Shown here: piece by piece, positions 33,467-42,059 of the stretch
Position numbering within the stretch: the first letter of the stretch is position 1
Layout of the letters: each line of letters opens with the position of its first letter
Source of the DNA: Lutibacter oceani
Lineage (GTDB): Bacteria; Bacteroidota; Bacteroidia; Flavobacteriales; Flavobacteriaceae
Assembly (NCBI RefSeq): GCF_003384935.1
Contig: NZ_QTTQ01000009.1
Coordinates: forward strand, 992,001-1,056,000
DNA: 64,000 nt
Direction: 5' to 3'
Made by a program: the position numbers and the translations under genes
Notes under the pieces: generated by a model
The model's database searches: none
What the model was told of the DNA's origin: nothing
The model's input: only the letters and a program-made list of their open reading frames with translations

Positions 33467-33945
33467 ATTTTAACTTTTTTATTCATCTCTTTTGCTGCCA
33501 TTTCAATTGCCTCAACAATTCTATTATAAGAACCGCATCTGCATAAGTTATCCTCCATTCCGTTTATAATTTCATTTCGAGTTGGAGTAGGGTTTTTAAT
33601 TAATAAACCCAGTGCATTCATAATCATACCAGGTGTACAAAAACCACATTGCAAAGCGTCTAAAGTTATAAATGCCTTTTGAATTGGATGTAAAATTTCA
33701 CCTGTAGCTAAACCTTCAATAGTAATTATCTCTTTATTAGCAACATCTTCTATCAAGATCATGCAAGATCTTGCAGCTTCGTTATCTATTAAAACAGTAC
33801 AAGCTCCACAATCACCCAAACCACATCCAAATTTTGTTCCCGTTTTATCTAAATATGTACGAATAATGGTTAAAAGTGATTCATCTCCATTTACTTCAAC
33901 AGAGACATTTTGATTGTTTAATTTAAAACTAACAGATTGTTTCAT
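33463..33945 (-). CDS. [2Fe-2S] subunit of the molybdenum hydroxylase
   Basis: A 160-residue protein with both iron-sulfur sites of the xanthine dehydrogenase family: the plant-ferredoxin-type cluster CGLGDCGAC...C (C41, C46, C49, C61) and the helical-domain cluster CGFC plus CRC (LQCGFCTPGM and NLCRCGSYNRIVEAI). It passes electrons from the molybdenum centre. No signal peptide, so it would be co-exported with the Tat-bearing large subunit. Translation of the two is coupled by an ATGA overlap. Confidence 0.95.
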   Translation of the reverse strand: MKQSVSFKLNNQNVSVEVNGDESLLTIIRTYLDKTGTKFGCGLGDCGACTVLIDNEAARSCMILIEDVANKEIITIEGLATGEILHPIQKAFITLDALQCGFCTPGMIMNALGLLIKNPTPTRNEIINGMEDNLCRCGSYNRIVEAIEMAAKEMNKKVKI

Positions 33946-34158
33946 ATGCGCTCTCTTTTAATTTTATATATAATTTAATACTAATTACTCTTATTTTTAC
34001 TATTATCAAATTTAAGGATTAATTTTTAGTTTGTAATTTTTAAATATTAACTGTAACATTTTCTAATTTTCAATTACTTATTAAAAGAGCAATGGTTTGA
34101 TTTTAAAACTAAAACATTGTATCTTTAAGTCTTACATTAATCTTTAAAAAAAATTAAA

Positions 34159-35073
34159 ATGATTGGAACGTATGTTATAATTTTTATCCTTGTTGTTATT
34201 GTAGTTTCCGGACTATTTGTAGTAAAACAACAAACAAGTGCTGTAATTGAACGATTTGGGAAATACCAAAGTATTAGAGGTGCTGGTTTACAACTTAAAA
34301 TACCAATAATTGACAAAGTTTCCGGGCGTGTTAGTTTACGTGTACAACAATTAGATGTAATTGTTGAAACTAAAACTAAAGATGATGTTTTTGTACATTT
34401 AAAAATTTCAGTTCAATTTTTAATTAGACCTGACCATGTGTACGATGCCTTTTACAAACTTCAAAATCCGCATGAGCAAATTACAGCCTTTATTTTTGAC
34501 GTTGTAAGAGCTGAAGTTCCTAAAATGATATTAGATGATGTTTTTGAAAAGAAAGAAGAAATTGCCCTTGCAATTCAACGTGATTTAAAAGAAGCAATGC
34601 TTGATTATGGTTACGATATTATAAAAGCATTGGTAACTGATATTGATCCTGATGAAAAAGTAAAAATTGCAATGAATAGAATTAATGCAGCTGATCGTGA
34701 AAAAATTGCTGCTCAACACGAAGGTGATGCACAACGTATTTTAATTGTTGAAAGGGCAAAAGCTGAAGCAGAAAGTAAACGTTTACAAGGTAAAGGTATT
34801 GCAGACCAACGTAGAGAAATTGCACGTGGTTTAGAAGAAAGTGTTGATGTTTTAAACAGAGCAGGTATTAACAGCCAAGAAGCATCTGCACTAATTGTAA
34901 TTACCCAACATTATGATACATTACAAAGTATTGGATCTGATACTAAATCAAATTTAATATTATTACCAAACAATCCTAATGCAGCTAGTTCTATGTTAAA
35001 TGATATGGTAACTAGTTTAGTTGCAGCAAATAAAGTACAAGAATCTTCTCATGAAAATAATAAAAAAGAATAA
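34159..35073 (+). CDS. SPFH/band-7 (stomatin-like) membrane protein
   Basis: A 304-residue protein. An N-terminal hydrophobic helix (residues 3-22) is followed by the SPFH domain: VKQQTSAVIERFGKYQSIRG, and the classic LRVQQLDVIVETKTKDDVFV. A charged Ala/Glu-rich coiled coil (residues 180-230, ADREKIAAQHEGDAQRI, ERAKAEAESKR) precedes a short C-terminal tail. Such proteins scaffold membrane microdomains or regulate proteases; a specific role is unknown. Single gene with a terminator 20 bp after the stop. Confidence 0.92.
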   Translation: MIGTYVIIFILVVIVVSGLFVVKQQTSAVIERFGKYQSIRGAGLQLKIPIIDKVSGRVSLRVQQLDVIVETKTKDDVFVHLKISVQFLIRPDHVYDAFYKLQNPHEQITAFIFDVVRAEVPKMILDDVFEKKEEIALAIQRDLKEAMLDYGYDIIKALVTDIDPDEKVKIAMNRINAADREKIAAQHEGDAQRILIVERAKAEAESKRLQGKGIADQRREIARGLEESVDVLNRAGINSQEASALIVITQHYDTLQSIGSDTKSNLILLPNNPNAASSMLNDMVTSLVAANKVQESSHENNKKE

Positions 35074-35093
35074 AAATTATTAAAGTTTCTTTA

Positions 35094-35126
35094 ATAAAAA
35101 AACCAGCTAAATTAGCTGGTTTTTAT
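35094..35126. terminator. Bidirectional intrinsic terminator
   Basis: AAAAACCAGCTAA and TTAGCTGGTTTTT (35098-35110 and 35112-35124) form a 13-bp perfect stem with A/T runs, between the convergent SPFH gene and tatA. Confidence 0.92.
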
Positions 35127-35150
35127 CTTTTATAAGAGTAAATTTTGAAC

Positions 35151-35345
35151 TTACTTTTTTTCTTCAACTTTTTTATCTTCATCATCTTCATCTTTTGTAG
35201 CTTTCTTAAATTCTTTAATTCCACCACCAAGACCTTTCATTAACTCTGGTAATTTTTTTCCACCAAACAATAATAAAATTGCTAAACCAATAATTATCCA
35301 TTGCCAAGGTCCAACCATTCCTAAAAAAATATGTAATGCATTCAT
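35151..35345 (-). CDS. tatA: Sec-independent (Tat) translocase subunit TatA/E
   Basis: A 64-residue protein with the TatA plan: short N-terminus, transmembrane helix containing [22 protein letters not shown] (the conserved F-G-x-x-x-L/P hinge FGGKKLPE), an amphipathic helix ([15 protein letters not shown]) and an acidic tail. It forms the translocation pore with TatC, encoded elsewhere. The nearby molybdenum hydroxylase, 1.2 kb away, has a Tat signal, although linkage may be chance. Confidence 0.94.
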   Translation of the reverse strand: MNALHIFLGMVGPWQWIIIGLAILLLFGGKKLPELMKGLGGGIKEFKKATKDEDDEDKKVEEKK

Positions 35346-35411
35346 GATTTTAAATTTTTGAGTTACAAAGATAGTAATTAATTCAAAACCAAACTTTATT
35401 ATAGTTTAGTT

Positions 35412-36086
35412 TTAGTTTCTATGTTTAATTACACCACCAATAATTTTTTTAGTTTTTAAAACTTCAGGATTTCCTTTGTAATGTATTGTGCCTCCAAAAC
35501 GTACTTTAGCATCTAAAATTTCAGTAGTTTTAACTTCCACTCTTGCGCCTGAAGCAGCAGTTACAATAGATTGTTTACTTTGTAAGTTATATCCTTCATA
35601 AATACCTCCAGTTGTTGCTTCTACATTTTGATTTTGAGTTACACCAGATAATTCTATAATTCCTCCAGATACTGCTTTTATAGTTAAATGTTTTGTATCA
35701 ACAGGAATATTAATTTTAGCACCTTCTTGTACTTTTACTTCTAAATGTTGTTGTTTAATAGTTGCTTCTGATAAAATAGTTGCGCCTTCATTAGCATCTA
35801 AAATATCAATATTTTCACTATAAAATAATACTATTCTTACATCTTCTGCAGTAAAACTTTCTGGAAATTTTAAACGAATTTTTAATATTCCATTAGCATT
35901 TTTAATGGAAACATCTTCCGATTGAGATCCTGAAATTTCAATTTTTGATTCATTAGATTTTTCTAATTCAACCGTTAAACCGTTAAACACTTTTAGCTCA
36001 TTAAAATCTCCTAATTTGGTAGTAATTTTTTGTTGTGCAAAAGTAAATGTACTTATTAACACAAGTAATAAAGTTAATTTTTTCAT
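35412..36086 (-). CDS. Exported GIN-domain protein (DUF2807)
   Basis: A 224-residue protein with a Sec signal (residues 1-17, ending TFAQ) and a right-handed beta-helix-like repeat domain: GDFNELKVFNGLTVELEKS, IDILDANEGATILSEATIK, ASGARVEVKTTEILDAKVRFGG, all typical of the head GIN domain. These proteins are exported to the envelope in Bacteroidota; the function is unknown, possibly adhesion or polysaccharide binding. Monocistronic or following the DUF302 gene (34 bp gap). Confidence 0.88.
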   Translation of the reverse strand: MKKLTLLLVLISTFTFAQQKITTKLGDFNELKVFNGLTVELEKSNESKIEISGSQSEDVSIKNANGILKIRLKFPESFTAEDVRIVLFYSENIDILDANEGATILSEATIKQQHLEVKVQEGAKINIPVDTKHLTIKAVSGGIIELSGVTQNQNVEATTGGIYEGYNLQSKQSIVTAASGARVEVKTTEILDAKVRFGGTIHYKGNPEVLKTKKIIGGVIKHRN

Positions 36087-36120
36087 GATATTTATATTGT
36101 TTTTATAACTATGCTAACTA

Positions 36121-36513
36121 TTAATTTAGGTTATTTATTACTTTTTTAAGTTTTTGCTGAATTTCAAAAGCAATACTTCCTAACGATTCGTTTTTTACAG
36201 CAATCATAGATGCTATTGGATCCACGGCTGAAACTTCAATACTGTTATTTTCATGTTCTTCAACAATAATATTACACGGTAAAAATAATCCTATTTTATC
36301 TTCACTTTTTAGAGCTTCGTATGCATAATGAGGGCTACAAGCCCCTAAAATTTTATATTTTTTAAAATCAACATTAATTTTATTTTTTAATGTTTCTTTA
36401 ATATTAATTTCGGTAAGAACTCCAAAACCTTCCTTTTTTAATGCTGCTGATACTTGATCAACTGCTTCATCAAAATTTTTAGTTTTTAAAACTTTATTAA
36501 AGTAATAACTCAT
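36121..36513 (-). CDS. DUF302 domain protein
   Basis: A 130-residue soluble protein that fits the DUF302 pattern: F-dEAV-d-v-AaLkkeGFGVLTEINIKETLK at residues 15-43, KILGACSPHYAYEAL near residue 55, and IGLFLPCNIIVEE. The family is widespread and often metal- or redox-related; the two Cys (C59, C80) are typical. Function unknown. It follows rnr by 60 bp. Confidence 0.85.
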   Translation of the reverse strand: MSYYFNKVLKTKNFDEAVDQVSAALKKEGFGVLTEINIKETLKNKINVDFKKYKILGACSPHYAYEALKSEDKIGLFLPCNIIVEEHENNSIEVSAVDPIASMIAVKNESLGSIAFEIQQKLKKVINNLN

Positions 36514-36573
36514 AATTTATTTTTTAAGTTGTAATATATTATTAACAACCTAAATAAACAATAATTGTGCCTT

Positions 36574-38793
36574 TTAAGTTAAATCTTTCTCAATTTTTTC
36601 TATTAAGGTAAAATCTAAATGTTTTCGTTCTAAATCTGTATGCTTTACTTTAATTAAAACGTGGTCTCCTAATTGATATAAATTTTTAGTTGATTGACCT
36701 ACAAGCGCATATTGCTTCTCATCATATAAATAATAATCGTCTTTTATTTCGCGAATACGCACCATTCCTTCACATTTATTTTCAATAATTTCAACATAAA
36801 TTCCCCATTCAGTAACACCAGAAATAACACCCTCAAATTGTTGATCTTTATGATCTTCCATATATTTAACCTGCATATATTTAATTGAATCACGTTCTGC
36901 TTTTGAAGCTAAATATTCTTGTTCAGATGCATGTTTACATTTTTCTTCATAACCTTCGGCTTTTGGAGATTTTCCACCTTCTAAATAATGTTGTAACAAT
37001 CTGTGAGTCATAACATCAGGATATCTTCTAATTGGAGAAGTAAAATGGCTGTAATAATCAAAAGCTAAACCGTAATGCCCAATATTATCGGTAGTATAAA
37101 CAGCTTTACTCATAGATCGTACAGCTAAGGTTTCAATCAAATTTGCTTCACCAGAGCCGTGGACATCTTTCAGTAATTGGTTTAATGATGTTGATGTTGA
37201 TTTTTTATCTTTTGTATCTATTTTATTTTTATATCCAAATTTACTTACAATAGTTTGAAGCGATTCTAATTTATCTAAATCTGGTTCATCATGAACACGA
37301 TACACAAAGGTTTTTTTACTTGGTACACCTTTTTTACTTCCCACAAATTCAGCCACTTTTCGGTTGGCTAACAGCATAAATTCTTCAATTAGTTTATTAG
37401 CATCTTTAGATTCTTTAAAAAATACACCTATTGGCTCTGCTTTTTCATTTAAATTAAATTTAACCTCTACCCTATCAAAAGTAATTGCGCCTTGTTGTAA
37501 TCTCTTTTTACGAAGCTTTTTAGCTAATTCATTTAATTTTAATATTGCTGCCACAATTTCCGGTTGCACTTTATAAGCTTCACCTGTTATTGATATTTCT
37601 TCTGAAACTAAATCGCCTTTTGTTTCAATAATTTCCTGAGCTTCTTCATAAGCAAATCTTTTATCAGAATAGGTTACTGTTCTACCAAACCATTCATTTA
37701 AAACATGTCCTTTTTCATTCATTTCAAAAACGGCAGAAAATGTTAATTTTTCTTCGTTTGGACGCAAAGAACACACTCCGTTTGATAAAACTTCAGGTAA
37801 CATTGGTACTACCCTATCAACTAAGTAAACCGATGTTGCCCTATGATATGCTTCGGATTCTAAAATAGTATTTTCCTGAACATAATACGAAACATCAGCA
37901 ATATGAATTCCAATTTCATAATTACCATTTTCTAATACTTTAAAAGATAAAGCATCATCAAAATCTTTAGCATCTTTTGGATCGATCGTAAACGTTAAAT
38001 CCTTGCGCATATCTCTACGTTTAGCAATTTCTTCTTCTGTAATTTCAAAAGAAAGTTTACTTGCTTCATCTTCAACATTTTCAGGAAATTTATAAGGTAA
38101 ACCGTATTCTAAAAGTATAGAATGTATTTCGGTTTCGTGGTCACCAGGCATACCTAAAACTTCAAGAACTTCACCAAATGGATTTTTAGAATTTGATGGC
38201 CAATCGGTCATTTTTACCAATGCTTTTACACCATCTTCAGCACCTTTTAATTTATTTTTAGCAATAAATATATCAGTGTACATTTTAGGATCATCAGCTA
38301 CTAAAAAACCAAAGTTTTTATTAAGTTGTAAAACACCTACAAATTCTGTTTTTGCACGTTTAATAATTTCAACAACATCACCTTCTTCCTTTTTGCTATT
38401 TCTTCTATTATAAAGATAAATTTTAACGGTATCCTTATCTAATGCTCTATTTAAATTTCGGGCTGGTATGTATATATCATGTTCTAATTCATCACAAATA
38501 AAATATGCATTTCCATTTGTGGTGGCATCTAAAATACCAATGTAGTATTTATCTTTTGGAACAATTTTAAATTTACCTCTTTCAACTTCTTCAACTTTTT
38601 GTTGTCCTTTTAAATCTTCTAATTTTTGAATAATTTGATTTCTACCATTTGCATCAGTAATATCTAATTTTGCAGCTATTTGTTTGTAATTAAAACTATT
38701 GCTTGAGTTTTGATTTAGTAGATTTAATATTTTACGGGTTAAATCTTTAATAATGTTTCCTTTCTTTTTGTAATTTGTTTTTCTCTTCGACAT
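36574..38793 (-). CDS. rnr: Ribonuclease R
   Basis: A 739-residue 3'-5' exoribonuclease of the RNB family. After a basic N-terminus come a helix-turn-helix-like module, two cold-shock domains (about 70-230), the catalytic RNB domain with DLTFTIDPKDAKDFDDALSF's DPKDAKDFDDA (metal-binding Asp) and a C-terminal S1 domain. I start at the ATG 38793 (MSKRKTNYKKK): the open frame runs 8 codons further to a TTG at 38817, but that codon lies inside a -7 promoter box. Confidence 0.95.
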   Translation of the reverse strand: MSKRKTNYKKKGNIIKDLTRKILNLLNQNSSNSFNYKQIAAKLDITDANGRNQIIQKLEDLKGQQKVEEVERGKFKIVPKDKYYIGILDATTNGNAYFICDELEHDIYIPARNLNRALDKDTVKIYLYNRRNSKKEEGDVVEIIKRAKTEFVGVLQLNKNFGFLVADDPKMYTDIFIAKNKLKGAEDGVKALVKMTDWPSNSKNPFGEVLEVLGMPGDHETEIHSILLEYGLPYKFPENVEDEASKLSFEITEEEIAKRRDMRKDLTFTIDPKDAKDFDDALSFKVLENGNYEIGIHIADVSYYVQENTILESEAYHRATSVYLVDRVVPMLPEVLSNGVCSLRPNEEKLTFSAVFEMNEKGHVLNEWFGRTVTYSDKRFAYEEAQEIIETKGDLVSEEISITGEAYKVQPEIVAAILKLNELAKKLRKKRLQQGAITFDRVEVKFNLNEKAEPIGVFFKESKDANKLIEEFMLLANRKVAEFVGSKKGVPSKKTFVYRVHDEPDLDKLESLQTIVSKFGYKNKIDTKDKKSTSTSLNQLLKDVHGSGEANLIETLAVRSMSKAVYTTDNIGHYGLAFDYYSHFTSPIRRYPDVMTHRLLQHYLEGGKSPKAEGYEEKCKHASEQEYLASKAERDSIKYMQVKYMEDHKDQQFEGVISGVTEWGIYVEIIENKCEGMVRIREIKDDYYLYDEKQYALVGQSTKNLYQLGDHVLIKVKHTDLERKHLDFTLIEKIEKDLT

Positions 38794-38814
38794 TTTATTC
38801 TTTTTTATTTCACT

Positions 38815-38822
38815 CAAAAGTA
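38815..38822 (-). promoter_or_regulatory. Putative -7 box of rnr
   Basis: TACTTTTG on the minus strand, an exact TAnnTTTG match, 21 bp before the chosen rnr start. It excludes the upstream TTG as a start codon. Confidence 0.6.
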
Positions 38823-38902
38823 CAAATATTTAATCTTGAATATGTTAATAAAAGCTTATATAAATTACTATTTGTATTTTGCTGAAAATTTAATACTAGT
38901 TT

Positions 38903-39826
38903 ATGAAAAATAAATGGTTTGTTATTGTAAATCCAACTTCAGGAAATGGAACTTCAAAAAAGAAATGGCCACTTATTTTTAAAGAATTAACAAAACAAAA
39001 ATTTGATTTTGAATATGTTTTTACAGCGTATGAAAAACATTCAATAAAATTAGTTCAAAATGCTATTAAACAAGGTTTTATAAAATTTATTTGTGTTGGT
39101 GGTGATGGAACTTTACATAATATTGTAAATGCAGTTTTAATATTAAATCCTATAAATATTTCAGAAATAAAAGTTGGAATAATTCCTATTGGTACTGGAA
39201 ATGATTGGGTTAAAACTTATAAAATTTCAAAAGATTATAAAAAAGCAATTCAAATAATAAAAGCTGAACATACAATAAAACAAGATATTGGAAAAATAAC
39301 TTTATTAAAATCTAAAACAGTATTTTTCTTCAATAATTTAGCAGGTATTGGTTTTGATGGTTATGTTGTAAATAAAGTTCATAAATATAAAAATTTAGGT
39401 TTTTTAGCATATTTAACTGGAGCGTTAGTTAGTTTAACCAGTTATAAAAAAGCTATGTTAGAAATAAGTTTTAATAATGAAGTAATTAAAGATAAAACTT
39501 TAATGTTATTAATTGGACTTTGTGAATTTTCAGGAGGAGGAATGAAATTAACAAAAAACGTACATCCAACTGATGGATTATTTGATATTTCTTACATTAA
39601 AAAAATTACATTATTTACTATTTTAGGTAATATTCCAGGGTTATTTAATGGAAACATTACAAGTCATAAATTGGTTAAAAATTATAAAACTTCTGAATTA
39701 AATATTAAGGTTTTAGATACTGAAAAAACTTATATTCAAGCAGATGGAGAGCTTATTGGTTCAGGAAATTTTAATGTTTCGTTGCTGCCAAAAGCCATTC
39801 AATTTATTATTCCTAAAAATAGTTAA
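38903..39826 (+). CDS. Diacylglycerol/lipid kinase family protein (YegS/DagK-like)
   Basis: A 307-residue soluble kinase. Motifs: NPTSGNGTSKKKWP near the N-terminus, the nucleotide-binding GGDGTLHNIVNAV near residue 68 and IPIGTGNDWVKTY near residue 97, then GIGFDGYVVNKV and GSGNFNVSLLP. It would phosphorylate diacylglycerol or a related lipid at the membrane. It is divergent from rnr and is the first gene on the right-pointing side of the presumed origin. Confidence 0.93.
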   Translation: MKNKWFVIVNPTSGNGTSKKKWPLIFKELTKQKFDFEYVFTAYEKHSIKLVQNAIKQGFIKFICVGGDGTLHNIVNAVLILNPINISEIKVGIIPIGTGNDWVKTYKISKDYKKAIQIIKAEHTIKQDIGKITLLKSKTVFFFNNLAGIGFDGYVVNKVHKYKNLGFLAYLTGALVSLTSYKKAMLEISFNNEVIKDKTLMLLIGLCEFSGGGMKLTKNVHPTDGLFDISYIKKITLFTILGNIPGLFNGNITSHKLVKNYKTSELNIKVLDTEKTYIQADGELIGSGNFNVSLLPKAIQFIIPKNS

Positions 39827-39998
39827 TTAAATTAAGTATTTTGTTAGTAAACCTAGTTGAAGTAGTAATTTTTATAAGTTTTAACTCTTCACAACAACCA
39901 ATTTTTATTAGCTAAATATAAAAAAGTTAAAATTTTCTTAAAAAAATTGTAACAAATGTTAAATTATTTCGTCTTTATTAAGATAGAACAGTTTACTA

Positions 39999-40157
39999 AT
40001 GAAACGATTATATAAAATTATTATCTTATTTCTTATTATATTTTTTGTAGGAATTCTCTTCACTATAAAAAGTATTAATAATTCATTTTCTTCTGAAGAT
40101 AATATAGAAACGGTTTCTTTACCTTCAAATGTTTTAAAACTTTCAATTAAAATTTAA
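39999..40157 (+). CDS. Small single-pass membrane protein (52 aa)
   Basis: MKRLYKIIILFLIIFFVGIL... : basic start, one hydrophobic helix (about residues 6-22), then a Ser-rich polar tail with NIETVSLPSN. It resembles the 28326 ORF in layout. Located in the putative origin region; it may be a genuine small protein or a chance ORF in AT-rich DNA. Confidence 0.35.
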   Translation: MKRLYKIIILFLIIFFVGILFTIKSINNSFSSEDNIETVSLPSNVLKLSIKI

Positions 40158-40547
40158 TTTTTTAAGGTTATTAACAATAATATATATTATAAAAAAAGTT
40201 TTAAAAATTTAAAAAATATTTTTTTGTTATTATAGTGTGTTAATATGTATAATAAATAATTGAAATATAATTTTGATTATTCACTTATTAAAAATAACTA
40301 ACAAGTTGTAAAAAATTAATAGCTTAAAAATCAGTAAAATTAGTTAGGTTATAAACAATCTGTTAATAGTGTTAATTAACTAATTTATTGAATAACATTT
40401 TAGTTATTTAATGTTTATAACAGTTAAAATTATGTTCACAACTTATTTTAAAAAATCAATAAATAAATTTGCATAATAAGAGTACGTTTTTGCATTAGGT
40501 TTTTCTTTTAATATATCAAAAAAAACTTTTCTATTTTAAACTTAAAC

Positions 40548-40556
40548 TTATCCACA
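40548..40556 (+). promoter_or_regulatory. Consensus DnaA box
   Basis: TTATCCACA, identical to the E. coli consensus R1-type box, within the AT-rich origin candidate, 127 bp upstream of rpiB. Confidence 0.65.
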
Positions 40557-40571
40557 ATTTTAAATTAACGT

Positions 40572-40620
40572 AAAGTAATTGTTAATCAATTATTTAAAAA
40601 TTACTATTAACAATTACTTT
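40572..40620 (+). other. 15-bp inverted repeat in the origin candidate, upstream of rpiB
   Basis: AAAGTAATTGTTAAT pairs perfectly with ATTAACAATTACTTT across a 19-nt loop, and a T7 run follows on the plus strand. This looks like an intrinsic terminator that would isolate rpiB from upstream transcription, although no gene to terminate is evident except the 52-aa ORF at 39999. It may alternatively belong to the origin. Confidence 0.6.
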
Positions 40621-40646
40621 TTTTACTGTTAATAAACGTGAATTTG

Positions 40647-40654
40647 TACTTTTG
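40647..40654 (+). promoter_or_regulatory. Putative -7 box of rpiB
   Basis: TACTTTTG, an exact TAnnTTTG match, 28 bp upstream of the rpiB ATG. Confidence 0.6.
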
Positions 40655-40682
40655 TATTCTAACTTATTAACAAAAATAAAAA

Positions 40683-41120
40683 ATGGTAATTGCAATTGGT
40701 AATGATCACGCTGGTACAGCGTATAAATTTGAAATTATTAAATTATTAGAAAGTAAAGGTATTGAAGTTTTAAACTTTGGAACTGATACAAATAATAGTA
40801 TGGATTATGCTGATGCAATTCATCCGGTAGCTGATGCTGTAGAAAGTGGAAAAGCTACATATGGTATTATAATTTGTGGTAGTGGTAACGGAGCTCAAAT
40901 GACAGCTAATAAACACCAAGGTATTAGAGCTGGTTTGGTGTGGAATAATGAAATAGTAGAATTAATTAGATTACATAATGATGCAAATGTATTAGCAATA
41001 CCTGCACGTTTTGTTTCATTACAACAAGCTTTAGGTTTTGTAGAAATATTTTTAAATACTCCTTTTGAAGGAGGTAGACATCAAAACAGAATAGATAAAA
41101 TACCAACAGGCTGTTGTTAA
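40683..41120 (+). CDS. rpiB: Ribose-5-phosphate isomerase B
   Basis: A 145-residue LacA/RpiB-family isomerase that interconverts ribose 5-phosphate and ribulose 5-phosphate in the pentose phosphate pathway. Motifs: IGNDHAGTAYKFEIIKLLES, the active-site CGSGNGAQMTANKH (catalytic Cys near residue 67) and a C-terminal FEGGRHQNRIDKI. Length is normal. It leads a rightward cluster including a CDF transporter and a GNAT gene. Confidence 0.96.
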   Translation: MVIAIGNDHAGTAYKFEIIKLLESKGIEVLNFGTDTNNSMDYADAIHPVADAVESGKATYGIIICGSGNGAQMTANKHQGIRAGLVWNNEIVELIRLHNDANVLAIPARFVSLQQALGFVEIFLNTPFEGGRHQNRIDKIPTGCC

Positions 41121-41148
41121 ATTAATTTCAACTTTTTTAAACCATATA

Positions 41149-42057
41149 ATGAGTCACAATCATTCTCATAATCACAACAGTTTATCAGGTAAAAATTTAC
41201 TTTTATCTATAATACTAAATGTTGTAATTACATTAGCACAATTGGTAGGCGGATTTATTTCCGGAAGTTTAGCTTTAATTTCTGATGCAGTTCATAATTT
41301 TTCAGATGTTATTTCATTAATAATAAGTTATACAGCTAATTTACTATCAAATAAAAAGAAACAAACTAAACAATATACATTTGGTTATAAAAGAGCCGAA
41401 ATTATTGCCGCATTTATTAATGCAATTTCTTTAATTGTAATTGCAGTATTTTTAGGTATAGAAGCTATTAAACGGTTTTCTTCAATACATGAAATTCATG
41501 CAAATTTAGTAATCTGGTTAGCTATTTTAGGAATTGCAGTAAATGGATTTAGTGTACTTTTATTAAAAAAAGATGCCAATCATAATTTAAATATGAAAAC
41601 TGCGTATCTACATTTATTAACAGATATGTTAACTAGTGTAGCTGTTTTAATAGGTGGTTTATTAATGAAATATTATCAAATTTATTGGATTGATGCTTTA
41701 TTAACACTCATAATTTCGTTGTATTTAATTTATATGAGTTGGGATATTTTAATAACCTCAACTAAAATATTAATGTTGTTTGCGCCTAAACATGTTAATA
41801 TTGACGAAGTTGAACAGGAAGTAATAAAAGTAAAAGGAATAAAAAATATACACCATGTACATATTTGGCAATTAAATGAGTACGATTGCCATATAGAAGC
41901 ACATATAGAGTTTAATAAAGATATTAAATTATCTGAATTTGATATAATTTGTGAAAAAATTGAACAACTATTGTTAGAAAAATTTCAAATTAATCACTGT
42001 AATTTCCAGCCAGAATTTAAAAGAGATGATTTAAAAGAATTGATAAAAAAAGATTAA
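41149..42057 (+). CDS. Cation diffusion facilitator (CDF) family metal exporter
   Basis: A 302-residue membrane antiporter. It has a His-rich N-terminus (MSHNHSHNHN), six transmembrane helices with the transport-site motifs SDAVHNFSDVIS and HLLTDMLTSVAVLIGG, and a cytoplasmic C-terminal beta-alpha-beta domain (IKNIHHVHIWQLNEYD, HCNFQPEF). Likely exports Zn2+ or a similar divalent ion. The downstream gene starts 2 bp after its stop. Confidence 0.93.
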   Translation: MSHNHSHNHNSLSGKNLLLSIILNVVITLAQLVGGFISGSLALISDAVHNFSDVISLIISYTANLLSNKKKQTKQYTFGYKRAEIIAAFINAISLIVIAVFLGIEAIKRFSSIHEIHANLVIWLAILGIAVNGFSVLLLKKDANHNLNMKTAYLHLLTDMLTSVAVLIGGLLMKYYQIYWIDALLTLIISLYLIYMSWDILITSTKILMLFAPKHVNIDEVEQEVIKVKGIKNIHHVHIWQLNEYDCHIEAHIEFNKDIKLSEFDIICEKIEQLLLEKFQINHCNFQPEFKRDDLKELIKKD

Positions 42058-42059
42058 TA

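Larger units (their letters stand above)
39827..40682. other. Candidate replication origin region (oriC)
   Basis: 856 bp without a large gene, close to 85% A+T. It contains one perfect DnaA box TTATCCACA (40548-40556), a TTATTCACT (40277), and several TTATNAACA near-boxes (40168, 40349, 40412 minus, 40627 minus, 40664), an AT-only stretch suitable for unwinding (40180-40235), and a 15-bp inverted repeat (40572-40620). Larger genes to the left mostly run left and those to the right mostly run right. No dnaA or dnaN lies within the window. The small ORF at 39999-40157 is the only coding candidate inside. Confidence 0.6.
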
